Assembly: GCF_900114785.1 (NCBI RefSeq)
Contig: NZ_FOUG01000016.1
Coordinates: 62,001 to 126,000 of the forward strand
DNA length: 64,000 bases
Source of the DNA: Variovorax sp. OV329
Lineage (GTDB): Bacteria; Pseudomonadota; Gammaproteobacteria; Burkholderiales; Burkholderiaceae_C
Reading direction: 5' to 3'
Made by a program: the position numbers and the translations under genes. Of the stretch, positions 15,629-22,747 are shown piece after piece. The notes beneath the pieces were generated by a model, which saw only the letters and a program-made list of their open reading frames with translations, was not told the origin of the DNA and did not search any database. Positions within the stretch are counted from its first letter, which is position 1; every line of letters begins with the position of its first letter.

Positions 15629-16939
15629 TCAGGCGCTCACGCTGTCCGGCTTGGCGGCCGCCACGGTCACGCCTTCCGGCGACACGCCGACCACCGGCTG
15701 CACGCTGTAGCGCAGCCGCCGCCCTTCCCGCCACAGCTTGAGCCCGCGGTAGCGTACCAGGTAGCCCAGCCCGATCGCCGCGGAGGCCAGCCCGGCAGCG
15801 GCAACGCCCAGTGCCCAGCGCGGGCCGAAGGTGTCGGCCACCCAGCCCACCACCGGAGCACCCAGCGGCGTGCTGCCCAGCAGGATCGCCAGCAGGATGG
15901 CGATGACCCGCCCGCGCAGCGCCGGGTCGGTCGACAGTTGCACCAGGCTGTTGGTGGAAGTGGTGAGCGTCTGCGCCGCCACGCCGGTAACCACCAGTGC
16001 GATGCCGAAGCCGACGACGTTTGGCATCAGCGCCGCCGCCAGCGTCCCGACGCCGAACACCGCCGAACCGACCATCAGGATTCCGAAGCGCGGCTGCGCG
16101 CGCCGCGCGGCCAGCAGCGCGCCGGTGACGGAGCCGATCGCCATGGTCGAGGACAGCAGCCCGTACTGCCCCGGCCCGCCATGGAAGGCACTGACCGACA
16201 TGGTGGAGATGAAGATCGGGAAGTTCAACCCGAAGGTGGACACCAGGAACAGCATGGCCAGGATGGCACGCAGGTCGGGCCGGGCCCACACGTAGCGGAA
16301 GCCCTCCATCAGGCTGCTCTTGCGGCTGCCAGCCGCCCTCGGGCGCGCGAACAGTTCGCTCGTGCGCAGGCAGGCCAGCGAGATCAGCACCGCCACGAAG
16401 GACACGGCGTTGAGCAGGAAGGCCTCTCCCGGCCCCGTGCCGGCGATCACCAGCCCGGCCACCGCCGGCCCCACCATCCGCGCCGCGTTGAAGGAGGTGG
16501 AGTTGAGCCCCACCGCGTTCGAAAGCTCCGCCTCCGACACCAGCTCGGCCACGAAGGTCTGCCGCGCCGGCGCGTCGAAAGCTGCCACGCAGCCCAGCAG
16601 CAAGGCGAACACGTAGACATGCCACAGCTGCACCGCGCCACTGATGGTGAGCAGCCCCAGTCCGAGCGCCAGCAGCCCCATGGCCGCCTGCGTGGCCATG
16701 AGCAGCTTGCGCCGGTTGAGCCGGTCGGCCGCGAGGCCGGTGAAAGGCAGCAGTGCCAACTGCGGACCGAACTGCAGCGCCATCACGATGCCGACGGCCG
16801 TGGCGTTGTGGTCCGTCAGGTGGGTGAGGACCAGCCAGTCCTGCGCGGTGCGCTGCATCCAGGTGCCCACGTTGGACACCAGCGCACCAGCGGCCCAGAG
16901 GCGGTAGTTGCGGATGCGCAGCGAACGGAAGGTGCTCAC
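15629..16939 (-). CDS. MFS transporter (MFS_3/EntS-like exporter)
   Basis: A 436-residue major facilitator protein. The N-terminus FRSLRIRNYRLWAAG, the motif-A-like loop GLAADRLNRRKLL and AFDAPARQTFVAELV are typical of the MFS_3 exporter group. The start is GTG at 16939, overlapping the stop of the isochorismatase-fold gene (GTGA), so translation is coupled. Gene order is MarR (17981), isochorismatase-fold hydrolase, exporter on one strand, which suggests a small regulated export or detoxification unit. Substrate unknown. Confidence 0.87.
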   Translation of the reverse strand: MSTFRSLRIRNYRLWAAGALVSNVGTWMQRTAQDWLVLTHLTDHNATAVGIVMALQFGPQLALLPFTGLAADRLNRRKLLMATQAAMGLLALGLGLLTISGAVQLWHVYVFALLLGCVAAFDAPARQTFVAELVSEAELSNAVGLNSTSFNAARMVGPAVAGLVIAGTGPGEAFLLNAVSFVAVLISLACLRTSELFARPRAAGSRKSSLMEGFRYVWARPDLRAILAMLFLVSTFGLNFPIFISTMSVSAFHGGPGQYGLLSSTMAIGSVTGALLAARRAQPRFGILMVGSAVFGVGTLAAALMPNVVGFGIALVVTGVAAQTLTTSTNSLVQLSTDPALRGRVIAILLAILLGSTPLGAPVVGWVADTFGPRWALGVAAAGLASAAIGLGYLVRYRGLKLWREGRRLRYSVQPVVGVSPEGVTVAAAKPDSVSA

Positions 16940-17493
16940 CGGGTCTCCAGCATTGCGACCACGTCCTTGGTGAGGCCCGTTTCGCCCAGGCGCGGGAAGA
17001 TGCGCGCCAGGCTGTTGGCATGCGCCTGCTCGTTCAGGTCGGTCATGGCGTCGACCACCAGCGTGACGTGGAAGCCCAGCTCGTGCGCCTGCCGCGCCGT
17101 CGATTCGACGCCGATGCTGGTGGAGATGCCCGCCAGCACGATCTGCGTCACGCCGCGCTCGCGCAGGGCGGCTTCCAGCGATGTGCCGGTGAAGGCGCCC
17201 CACGTCTTCTTGCTGACGAGGATGTCCTGCGGATGCGCCTGCAGCTCGGCCACCAGCTCGGCCCAGTCGGCGCCGGGCGCGGGACGGGCGGCTTGCGGAT
17301 CGGTGCGGCCCGGCGCGCCGCCCAGCACGTTGACCAGCACCACCGGCAGGCCCTTGCTGCGGAAGGCGACCGCCAGTTCGGCTGCCCGCGCAACGACCCC
17401 GGTTGAAGGATCCGCTGTTGGCAGGGCCACGATGCCCTTCTGAAGGTCGACGAGAACCAGGGCGGTGCGCGAGTCGAGGGTCGTGATGGGCAT
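16936..17493 (-). CDS. Isochorismatase-fold hydrolase (Cys-less type)
   Basis: A 185-residue cysteine-hydrolase-superfamily protein. The catalytic Asp is in LVLVDLQKG and the Lys in SKKTWGAF. The family Cys position reads Gly (STSIGVESTARQA), as in the EntB and PhzD isochorismatases rather than in nicotinamidase-type amidases, so vinyl-ether or similar hydrolysis is more likely than thioester-intermediate amidase chemistry. The start ATG at 17493 is about 40 bp from the MarR gene stop. It is coupled to the MFS exporter downstream. Substrate unknown. Confidence 0.87.
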   Translation of the reverse strand: MPITTLDSRTALVLVDLQKGIVALPTADPSTGVVARAAELAVAFRSKGLPVVLVNVLGGAPGRTDPQAARPAPGADWAELVAELQAHPQDILVSKKTWGAFTGTSLEAALRERGVTQIVLAGISTSIGVESTARQAHELGFHVTLVVDAMTDLNEQAHANSLARIFPRLGETGLTKDVVAMLETR

Positions 17494-17531
17494 GGTGTCT
17501 CTTTCTCGTTCGGTCGAGCTTGGATCGAAGA

Positions 17532-17981
17532 TCAGTCGAGCAGCCGTCCCAGCAACTGCACGGCATGCGCCAACTGCTTCTGCTCGGCCGGCGAATAGCG
17601 GGTGGTGATGGCGCGCTGCAGCCAGTCCTCGCGCGCGGCGCGCACCTGGCGGAACACCTTGCGTGACTGCGGCGTGAGCGACAGCAACGTACGCCGGCCG
17701 TCGGCCGGATCGGGCGCGCCCTTGAGGTAGCCGGCCTCGATCAGCGAGGCCACGGTGGCCCCCATCGACTGCGAGCGCACGCCCTCGGCGACGGCCAGCT
17801 CTGTCACGGTGGCGGCCTCCTGGCGCTCCAGCCGCAGCAGCACGGCGCGCTGCGATTCGGTCCAGTCGGCGGCCGAGGCTTCCTGCCGCAGGCGGCGGCG
17901 CAACTGCGCGGCCAGCATGCGCAACTCCACCGCCAGTGCGTGGGTGGTGTCGGATGCGGGGTCTTCGATATGAGCCAGCAC
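17532..17981 (-). CDS. MarR-family transcriptional regulator
   Basis: A 149-residue MarR protein: helix-turn-helix TVTELAVAEGVRSQSMGATVAS, wing signature DPADGRRTLLSLTPQ, and C-terminal dimerisation helices. It is the first gene of the MarR, isochorismatase-fold and MFS unit. A 32-bp nested palindrome lies 40-71 bp upstream of its start (18021-18052), well placed for autoregulation and control of the unit. The ligand is not predictable. Confidence 0.9.
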   Translation of the reverse strand: MLAHIEDPASDTTHALAVELRMLAAQLRRRLRQEASAADWTESQRAVLLRLERQEAATVTELAVAEGVRSQSMGATVASLIEAGYLKGAPDPADGRRTLLSLTPQSRKVFRQVRAAREDWLQRAITTRYSPAEQKQLAHAVQLLGRLLD

Positions 17982-18020
17982 GGGCCGGGTGCTCCTTCGG
18001 GTTTGCGTATCCTGCCGAAT

Positions 18021-18052
18021 TAGACAGGATAACTACGAAGTTTAGCTGTCTA
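18021..18052. promoter_or_regulatory. Nested 32-bp palindrome, probable MarR operator
   Basis: TAGACAG at 18021-18027 is mirrored exactly by CTGTCTA at 18046-18052. Inside it, AACT (18031-18034) is mirrored by AGTT (18039-18042) around the same centre. Eleven matched bases per half-site share one dyad axis, so chance is unlikely. It lies between the MarR start (17981, leftward) and the rightward small gene at 18128, so it may control either or both. Confidence 0.7.
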
Positions 18053-18127
18053 TCAAGACATGGGCGAGGACTCGGATATTGCATCCAGCCTTCAATTTTC
18101 TTTCAGGCTGCCGATAGTCATGGAATC

Positions 18128-18475
18128 ATGCCTCGACCCGGATCTTCGCCGTACCCACGCTCCCTCGACTTTCTGACGCAACTCCCGGGCAAGAACATCC
18201 TTCAAGACGATGGTCGCCATGTGCTCGTGACCACCTCGGGTCTTCGCGGGGTGCAGCTCGTACACGGGGCGCTCCTGCGCCGGCATGCCTTCAGTGCAGC
18301 GGCGCCTTTCGGCTACGAGTGCCTTGGCCACTACAGGCGATTCACTGACGGCACCCTGCACACGACCTTGCACACCGCGCAGGGGCAGACGACCAGGATC
18401 TTCAGCACCGAAGTCGACGCTCTGGTCGATCTTTGGTCCAGCCGGCGCCACGTCGATCAGGAGACCCTGTTCTGA
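18128..18475 (+). CDS. Hypothetical protein, 115 residues
   Basis: An ORF of 115 residues with balanced amino-acid composition and no recognisable domain. It begins MPRPGSSPYPRSL and ends HVDQETLF. The only in-frame ATG near the start is 18128, with a poor ribosome binding site. It is divergent from the MarR gene across the nested palindrome and converges on the MddA-like gene. Probably real because the composition is not that of a GC-driven shadow frame, but no function can be assigned. Confidence 0.5.
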   Translation: MPRPGSSPYPRSLDFLTQLPGKNILQDDGRHVLVTTSGLRGVQLVHGALLRRHAFSAAAPFGYECLGHYRRFTDGTLHTTLHTAQGQTTRIFSTEVDALVDLWSSRRHVDQETLF

Positions 18476-18490
18476 CGAGCGTGGAGGCAA

Positions 18491-18508
18491 CCGGGAAGGC
18501 TTTCCCGG
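18491..18508. terminator. Stem-loop between convergent genes
   Basis: CCGGGAA pairs with TTCCCGG across the loop GGCT, in the 49-bp gap between convergent genes ending at 18475 and 18525. There is no T-tract, so intrinsic termination is uncertain. Confidence 0.35.
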
Positions 18509-18524
18509 CGTCGTCCAGCCTGGA

Positions 18525-19283
18525 TCAGGGCCGGCTGGGTCCCTTCCGGTCGCGCCCGCCGAGCCTGGGCAGCAGCATGCCCACCTGCTGGCGATAGGCC
18601 TGATAGCGCTGGCCGAACTGTGCGATGAGGTCGCGCTCCTCGAACCAGATGCCGATCAGGATGTAGCCCGTGGAAGCCGCGGCGAACAGCAGATGGCCGG
18701 CGGTCATGGTCGGCGTGGCCCAGAAGGCCAGGATGAAGCCGAGGTAGATCGGGTGCCGCACATGCCGGTAGAACAGCGGCGTGCGGAAGTCCCCGGCCGG
18801 CAGCGCATGCCCGCGCAAGTTTGCCCACACCTGCCGCAGGCCGAAGAGCTCGAAGTGGTTGATCAGGAAGGTGCTGGTCAGCAGCACGCCCCAGCCCACC
18901 CAGAACACGACTTGCAGGGCGAGGCGGCCCACACGGTCGGTCACCATCCACAGTACCGGCTCGGCAATGGGCCTCCATTGCCACAGCAACAGTGCAAGGA
19001 CCGCGCTTGCAGCCAGCACGAAGGTGCTGCGTTCCACCGATTCGGGAATCACCCGCGTCCACCAGCGCTTGAAGCCACGCCGGGCCATGACGCTGTGCTG
19101 GACGGCAAAAAGCCCCAGCAGCATCAGGTTGACGAACAGCGCCTCGACCAGCGGGGCGCTGGCCCCGCTGTCGATGGTCTTGGGCAACAGCGGCAGGTTG
19201 CCCACGAAGCCGATCGCGTAGACGAAGGTGGCGAGGAAGAAGACATACACCACCAGCCCATAGAGTGCAGCGAGGAATGCCAT
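18525..19283 (-). CDS. mddA: MddA/NnrU-family membrane methyltransferase (methanethiol S-methyltransferase-like)
   Basis: A 252-residue polytopic protein with about five or six membrane segments. The motifs QHSVMARRGFKRWWT, ESVERSTFVLAAS, the RHPIYLGFILAFWATP substrate/SAM segment and EERDLIAQFG are those of the NnrU/isoprenylcysteine-methyltransferase group that includes MddA, which methylates methanethiol to dimethyl sulfide using S-adenosylmethionine. The ATG at 19283 is preceded by AGGAG. It is isolated, with no sulfur genes beside it. NnrU-like alternatives in the same family cannot be excluded. Confidence 0.72.
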   Translation of the reverse strand: MAFLAALYGLVVYVFFLATFVYAIGFVGNLPLLPKTIDSGASAPLVEALFVNLMLLGLFAVQHSVMARRGFKRWWTRVIPESVERSTFVLAASAVLALLLWQWRPIAEPVLWMVTDRVGRLALQVVFWVGWGVLLTSTFLINHFELFGLRQVWANLRGHALPAGDFRTPLFYRHVRHPIYLGFILAFWATPTMTAGHLLFAAASTGYILIGIWFEERDLIAQFGQRYQAYRQQVGMLLPRLGGRDRKGPSRP

Positions 19284-19435
19284 GACGAATCTCCTGAAGC
19301 GATGAAGTCGGGGGCGAGGCGAGCCAGCGCGCCCGCACGAGGCAGGCACGAAAGGCCATGGGAGACAGGCTTGGCCCGGCGCGGGTCCGGGCCGTGGGCG
19401 CTACGGCACTTCGCAGCCGTGCGGCTTGCGCGGCT

Positions 19436-21607
19436 TCATCGTGCCCACCCGCGGTTCTCGAGCACCTGCGCAATGCGCAGGGCAGCGCGCGCCGCACCGT
19501 CGGTTTCCACCGGCCGGTAGCGCACGGGTTCATGCATGGCGGCCAGCGCGCGGCGCGCCAGCGCGTCCGGGTCCAGCGTCGCCGTGTAGTCCATCGAGCG
19601 GTCGGCGGCGTAGTTGGCCAGGCGCTGGCGCACGTGCACGCACTGTTCGAAATGGTGCTGCAGCGGAAAGCTCAGGAAGGGCCGGCGCGTGGCCACCAGC
19701 TCCATCGTGGTCGACAGCCCGCCCTGTACCAGCGCCAGGTCGCAGCACGCCAGGTGTTCGAACAGGTTGTGCACATAGGGGCGCACTTCCAGCCCGGGCT
19801 GCGGCTCGAACGCGTCGGTGGACAGCCGGGGGCCGGTGACGAGGATCAACCGCAGCTCGGGCAACTCGCGCTTCATGCGCGGGAAGGCCTGCGCGATTCG
19901 CTGCAGCAGGTGCTGGCCGGTGGCGGTGCCACCCACTGCGGCAATGGCGATCTTCTCGTCGCTGCGGTAGCCGAGCCGCGCGCGAAGGCGCTGGGTATCG
20001 GCCAAGGCGGCCGGATCGAAAGGCAGGCAGTAGCCGCAGTAGCAGAAGTTGCGATCGGTCCACTCGCGGATGCCGGGCAGGCCGGGCCCGAAGGCTTGTT
20101 CCGTCACGTCCTCGCGGTTGCCGACGAAGATCGCCGCGTCGCGCAGGTAGGGGTAGCGCGCCACGTGCTCGATGTCGTCGGCATTGCGGTCGGCGCACAG
20201 CACCGCCTCGCGCTCGTTGCCCTCCTCCATGGGCAGGCAGCCCACGAAGTCGGTGAGGAAGACGTAGGGCTGGCGCTTGAGCTCCGGGTTTTCGTGGTAG
20301 TGGTAGTCCACGTCCCACGCCTCGTCGCCGACCACGATGTCGTAGTGCTCCGACTCGACCAGGTCGAGGAAGGTCATGAAGTTGCTATTCATGACCTCGT
20401 CCATGGTGCGCAGCGCGAAGAAGGCCGACAGGTCGTGTTCGCCGGCCATGCGCTCGAAGTGGCGGCTCTCGTTCGCAAGGCGCCGGGTGATCGGATGCAG
20501 GTGCTCGCCCTCGCGCTCCAGGTAGCCCGCGGCAGGGTCGGTGGTGAACCAGTCGATCGCCAGGTCCGGCTGCAGCTTGCGCAGCTCGCGCGCGATGGCC
20601 AGGTCGCGCTGCACGTGGCCCAGGCCGATCGGGCTGGAGATGAACAGCGCACGGCGGGGCCGCTTCATGGCACGCGTCCAGGTCCGCTGGCGCGCCGTGC
20701 CGCCGATGAATTCGCGCAGCGTGCGATTGAAGACCACCGGGTCGCGCGCCGCCGTGACATGGCCGCCGCCGCCGATCGTGAGCATGTCCGAGCCGGGCAC
20801 CAGCGCGTGGATCTCACGACCCTTGGCATAGGGAACGCGGCCGTCCTCGTCGCCGTGGATCACCAGCGTCGGGCAGGCCACGCGGCGCGCCAGTTCACGC
20901 ACGTCGTTGCCCATCCAGGCGTTGCGGCACCAGGCCAGCCACTGGGCACGCGTGGCCCAGGCGTAGTGCACGCCGTCCTCGTAGGGCTTGGTCGAGTGCG
21001 GCTCGCTGAAGATGGTGGCCATGAACCAGTCGACGTAGGCAGGCCAGTCGCCGCGCATCGCCTCGGCTTCCTTGGCCAGGCGCTGCGCCACCTTCGGGTC
21101 GTCGGTGAGCGACTCGGCAAAGCCCCCGGCCGTGACCACGTGCGTGATGCGTTGCGGCTGCTCGGCGGCCAGCCGCAGCACGGTCAGTGCCGCGGCCGAG
21201 ATGCCGACCAGGGCGACCCGCTCGACGCCCACCGCGTCGAGCACGGCGACGAAGTCGGCATGGAAGTGATCGAAGCTGTAGGCCGCCTGCCCCTCGGGGC
21301 GGTCGGAGCGCCCGTTGCCGCGGCCGTCCATGGTGATGACGCGGAAGTGCCGCGACAGGTAGGGCACCGTGCCCTTGAGCATCTGGCTGTGCACGATCTG
21401 GAAGGGCGGCGCAAAGGCGATCCACGGGCCGCTCTCGCCCCAGGTGGCGTACCAGAGCCTGACGCCGTCGCGCTCGATGAAGCCCTCCTGCACCGGCTGC
21501 ACGGTCTCGTAGGGCGAAGCGGCGGCATCGGGCACGGCGCCGGGCTCGGGCAGCGGGCCCGCCATGCGGGCCAGGCGCTCGGGCAAGGGGCGATCGGGTT
21601 GGTTCAT
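19436..21607 (-). CDS. Alpha/beta hydrolase-glycosyltransferase fusion protein
   Basis: A 723-residue two-domain protein in one unbroken frame. Residues 1 to about 305 are an alpha/beta hydrolase: elbow VGISAAALTVL (Ser present, GxSxA variant), acid region HGDEDGRVPY, catalytic His in GGGGHVTAARDP. From about residue 314 (internal ATG at 20668) a GT-B glycosyltransferase follows: RALFISSPIGLGHVQRDLAI at its N-terminus and QGGLSTTMELVATRRPFLSF in the nucleotide-sugar half, as in UDP-glycosyltransferases of the MGT type. The start overlaps the TetR stop (ATGA). It may add sugar to, and hydrolyse, a related small molecule. The internal ATG could give a free glycosyltransferase. Acceptor unknown. 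Confidence 0.8.
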   Translation of the reverse strand: MNQPDRPLPERLARMAGPLPEPGAVPDAAASPYETVQPVQEGFIERDGVRLWYATWGESGPWIAFAPPFQIVHSQMLKGTVPYLSRHFRVITMDGRGNGRSDRPEGQAAYSFDHFHADFVAVLDAVGVERVALVGISAAALTVLRLAAEQPQRITHVVTAGGFAESLTDDPKVAQRLAKEAEAMRGDWPAYVDWFMATIFSEPHSTKPYEDGVHYAWATRAQWLAWCRNAWMGNDVRELARRVACPTLVIHGDEDGRVPYAKGREIHALVPGSDMLTIGGGGHVTAARDPVVFNRTLREFIGGTARQRTWTRAMKRPRRALFISSPIGLGHVQRDLAIARELRKLQPDLAIDWFTTDPAAGYLEREGEHLHPITRRLANESRHFERMAGEHDLSAFFALRTMDEVMNSNFMTFLDLVESEHYDIVVGDEAWDVDYHYHENPELKRQPYVFLTDFVGCLPMEEGNEREAVLCADRNADDIEHVARYPYLRDAAIFVGNREDVTEQAFGPGLPGIREWTDRNFCYCGYCLPFDPAALADTQRLRARLGYRSDEKIAIAAVGGTATGQHLLQRIAQAFPRMKRELPELRLILVTGPRLSTDAFEPQPGLEVRPYVHNLFEHLACCDLALVQGGLSTTMELVATRRPFLSFPLQHHFEQCVHVRQRLANYAADRSMDYTATLDPDALARRALAAMHEPVRYRPVETDGAARAALRIAQVLENRGWAR

Positions 21608-22305
21608 CGCCGGCTCCTGCTTCGCGCCGCAGGCTGCGCGGCGCGGGCGGCCTTGGCGTCGAGGGATTCGAGCAGCCACTGCACGGCGTCCAGCGCCGCG
21701 CAGTGCTGCGCCTGCTCTTCCTTCACGCCCAGCAGGTCGGCGAATTCCATGCCCAGCCAGAACTCGGAGATCCAGCAGGCAATGACCTCGGGCGTGAAGG
21801 GCGGTGGCAGCTTCGTGCCGTCGGCCTCCAGCGCGGCAATGGCCTCGCGCGCGGCACCCAGCACCAGTTCCTTCCAGGCCAGCAGGCGCGGCAGGAACTT
21901 CTCGCGCAGCCCGGCGTTGGACAGGCTGGCCGCCCACAACTCGGCCTGCAGCCGCACGAAGCCGGACTTCAGGTCTTCCTGGTAGAAGCGCCGCGCGCTG
22001 GCCCACTTCTGCGCGAAGCCCTCGTCGCCGGCGTACATCGAGGCCTGCCGGGCCAGCAGCCGCTGGTTCGCGGCATCGAGCACGTCGATGACCAGCTGGT
22101 CCTTGGTGCGGAAGTGGTAGTTGATGAGCGCATGGTTCACGCCGGCGTCCTTGGCGATCTCGCGCACGCTCAGCGCCGCGTAGCCTTCGGACACCAGGCG
22201 CCTGAACGCCGCATCCAGGATGCGCTCGCGCGTCTGCGTCGCGTCGCCGTCGTGCAGCTTCGACGCGAGAGGTCGGGACCGGGGGGGCGAGGCGTCTGGC
22301 TTCAT
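21604..22305 (-). CDS. TetR-family transcriptional regulator
   Basis: A 233-residue TetR protein. The DNA-binding domain is at about residues 25-75, with TRERILDAAFRRLVSEGYAA and the recognition stretch VNHALINYHFRTKDQL. The C-terminal ligand domain resembles the TetR_C_6/BetI-like type (WISEFWLGMEFADLLG). It is first in a two-gene operon with the hydrolase-glycosyltransferase fusion. An inverted repeat just upstream of its start (22320-22337) is a likely autoregulatory operator. Confidence 0.9.
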   Translation of the reverse strand: MKPDASPPRSRPLASKLHDGDATQTRERILDAAFRRLVSEGYAALSVREIAKDAGVNHALINYHFRTKDQLVIDVLDAANQRLLARQASMYAGDEGFAQKWASARRFYQEDLKSGFVRLQAELWAASLSNAGLREKFLPRLLAWKELVLGAAREAIAALEADGTKLPPPFTPEVIACWISEFWLGMEFADLLGVKEEQAQHCAALDAVQWLLESLDAKAARAAQPAARSRSRR

Positions 22306-22319
22306 CGTTCACCAGGTGG

Positions 22320-22337
22320 TTTAAACAGTCGTTCAAA
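22320..22337. promoter_or_regulatory. Candidate TetR operator
   Basis: TTTAAAC, a 4-bp spacer, then GTTCAAA form a 7-4-7 inverted repeat with one mismatch, 15 bp upstream of the TetR start codon. Size and position fit a self-controlling TetR site. Confidence 0.5.
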
Positions 22338-22384
22338 TCTTAGGCGCGCGACCTGCGCTTGTCAATCGGCGCTCCCGTCGCCGT

Positions 22385-22747
22385 TCAGGGGGTCGATGGC
22401 AGGGCGAGGATCCAGTCTGCGAGATCGCGTGCTTCCGCTTCGCTCACCTGCGGCTGCCGGGGCATGATGACGCGGCCCCACGAGCCCACGCTGCCCTCGC
22501 GAATCTTCTGGTCCAGCCGGGCACCGGCGGTGGCATCGGCGCGATAGCGCGCCGCGATGTCTTCAAATCCCGGGCCGACGAATTTGCCCTGCACGCCGTG
22601 GCACCGGAGGCACCCCTTGTCGCTTGCCAGGCGCTCCCCTTCACCCACCGCCTGGCCGCAACCGGCTGCGAGAGCGGCACACGCCATGGCGACGACGAGC
22701 CCTGCAGCACGCAACGCTCTTGCGGCCGGGATCGGACACGGGCTCAT
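22385..22747 (-). CDS. Small monohaem cytochrome c, probable lipoprotein
   Basis: A 120-residue exported protein. The N-terminal signal ends in ALAAGC, which reads as a lipobox. The mature part has the haem site CLRCHG and a likely distal Met in IMPRQPQ, as in small class I cytochromes of the c5/c-551 type. The ATG at 22747 overlaps the stop of the MocR gene (ATGA). It should carry electrons in the periplasm, but no oxidoreductase partner is adjacent. Coupling to a MocR regulator is unusual. Confidence 0.83.
   Translation of the reverse strand: MSPCPIPAARALRAAGLVVAMACAALAAGCGQAVGEGERLASDKGCLRCHGVQGKFVGPGFEDIAARYRADATAGARLDQKIREGSVGSWGRVIMPRQPQVSEAEARDLADWILALPSTP

Noticed and set aside
12642..15741. 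Long rightward frames across the second catabolic operon
   Set aside because: They are antisense to four well-supported, overlapping dehydrogenase and hydrolase genes.
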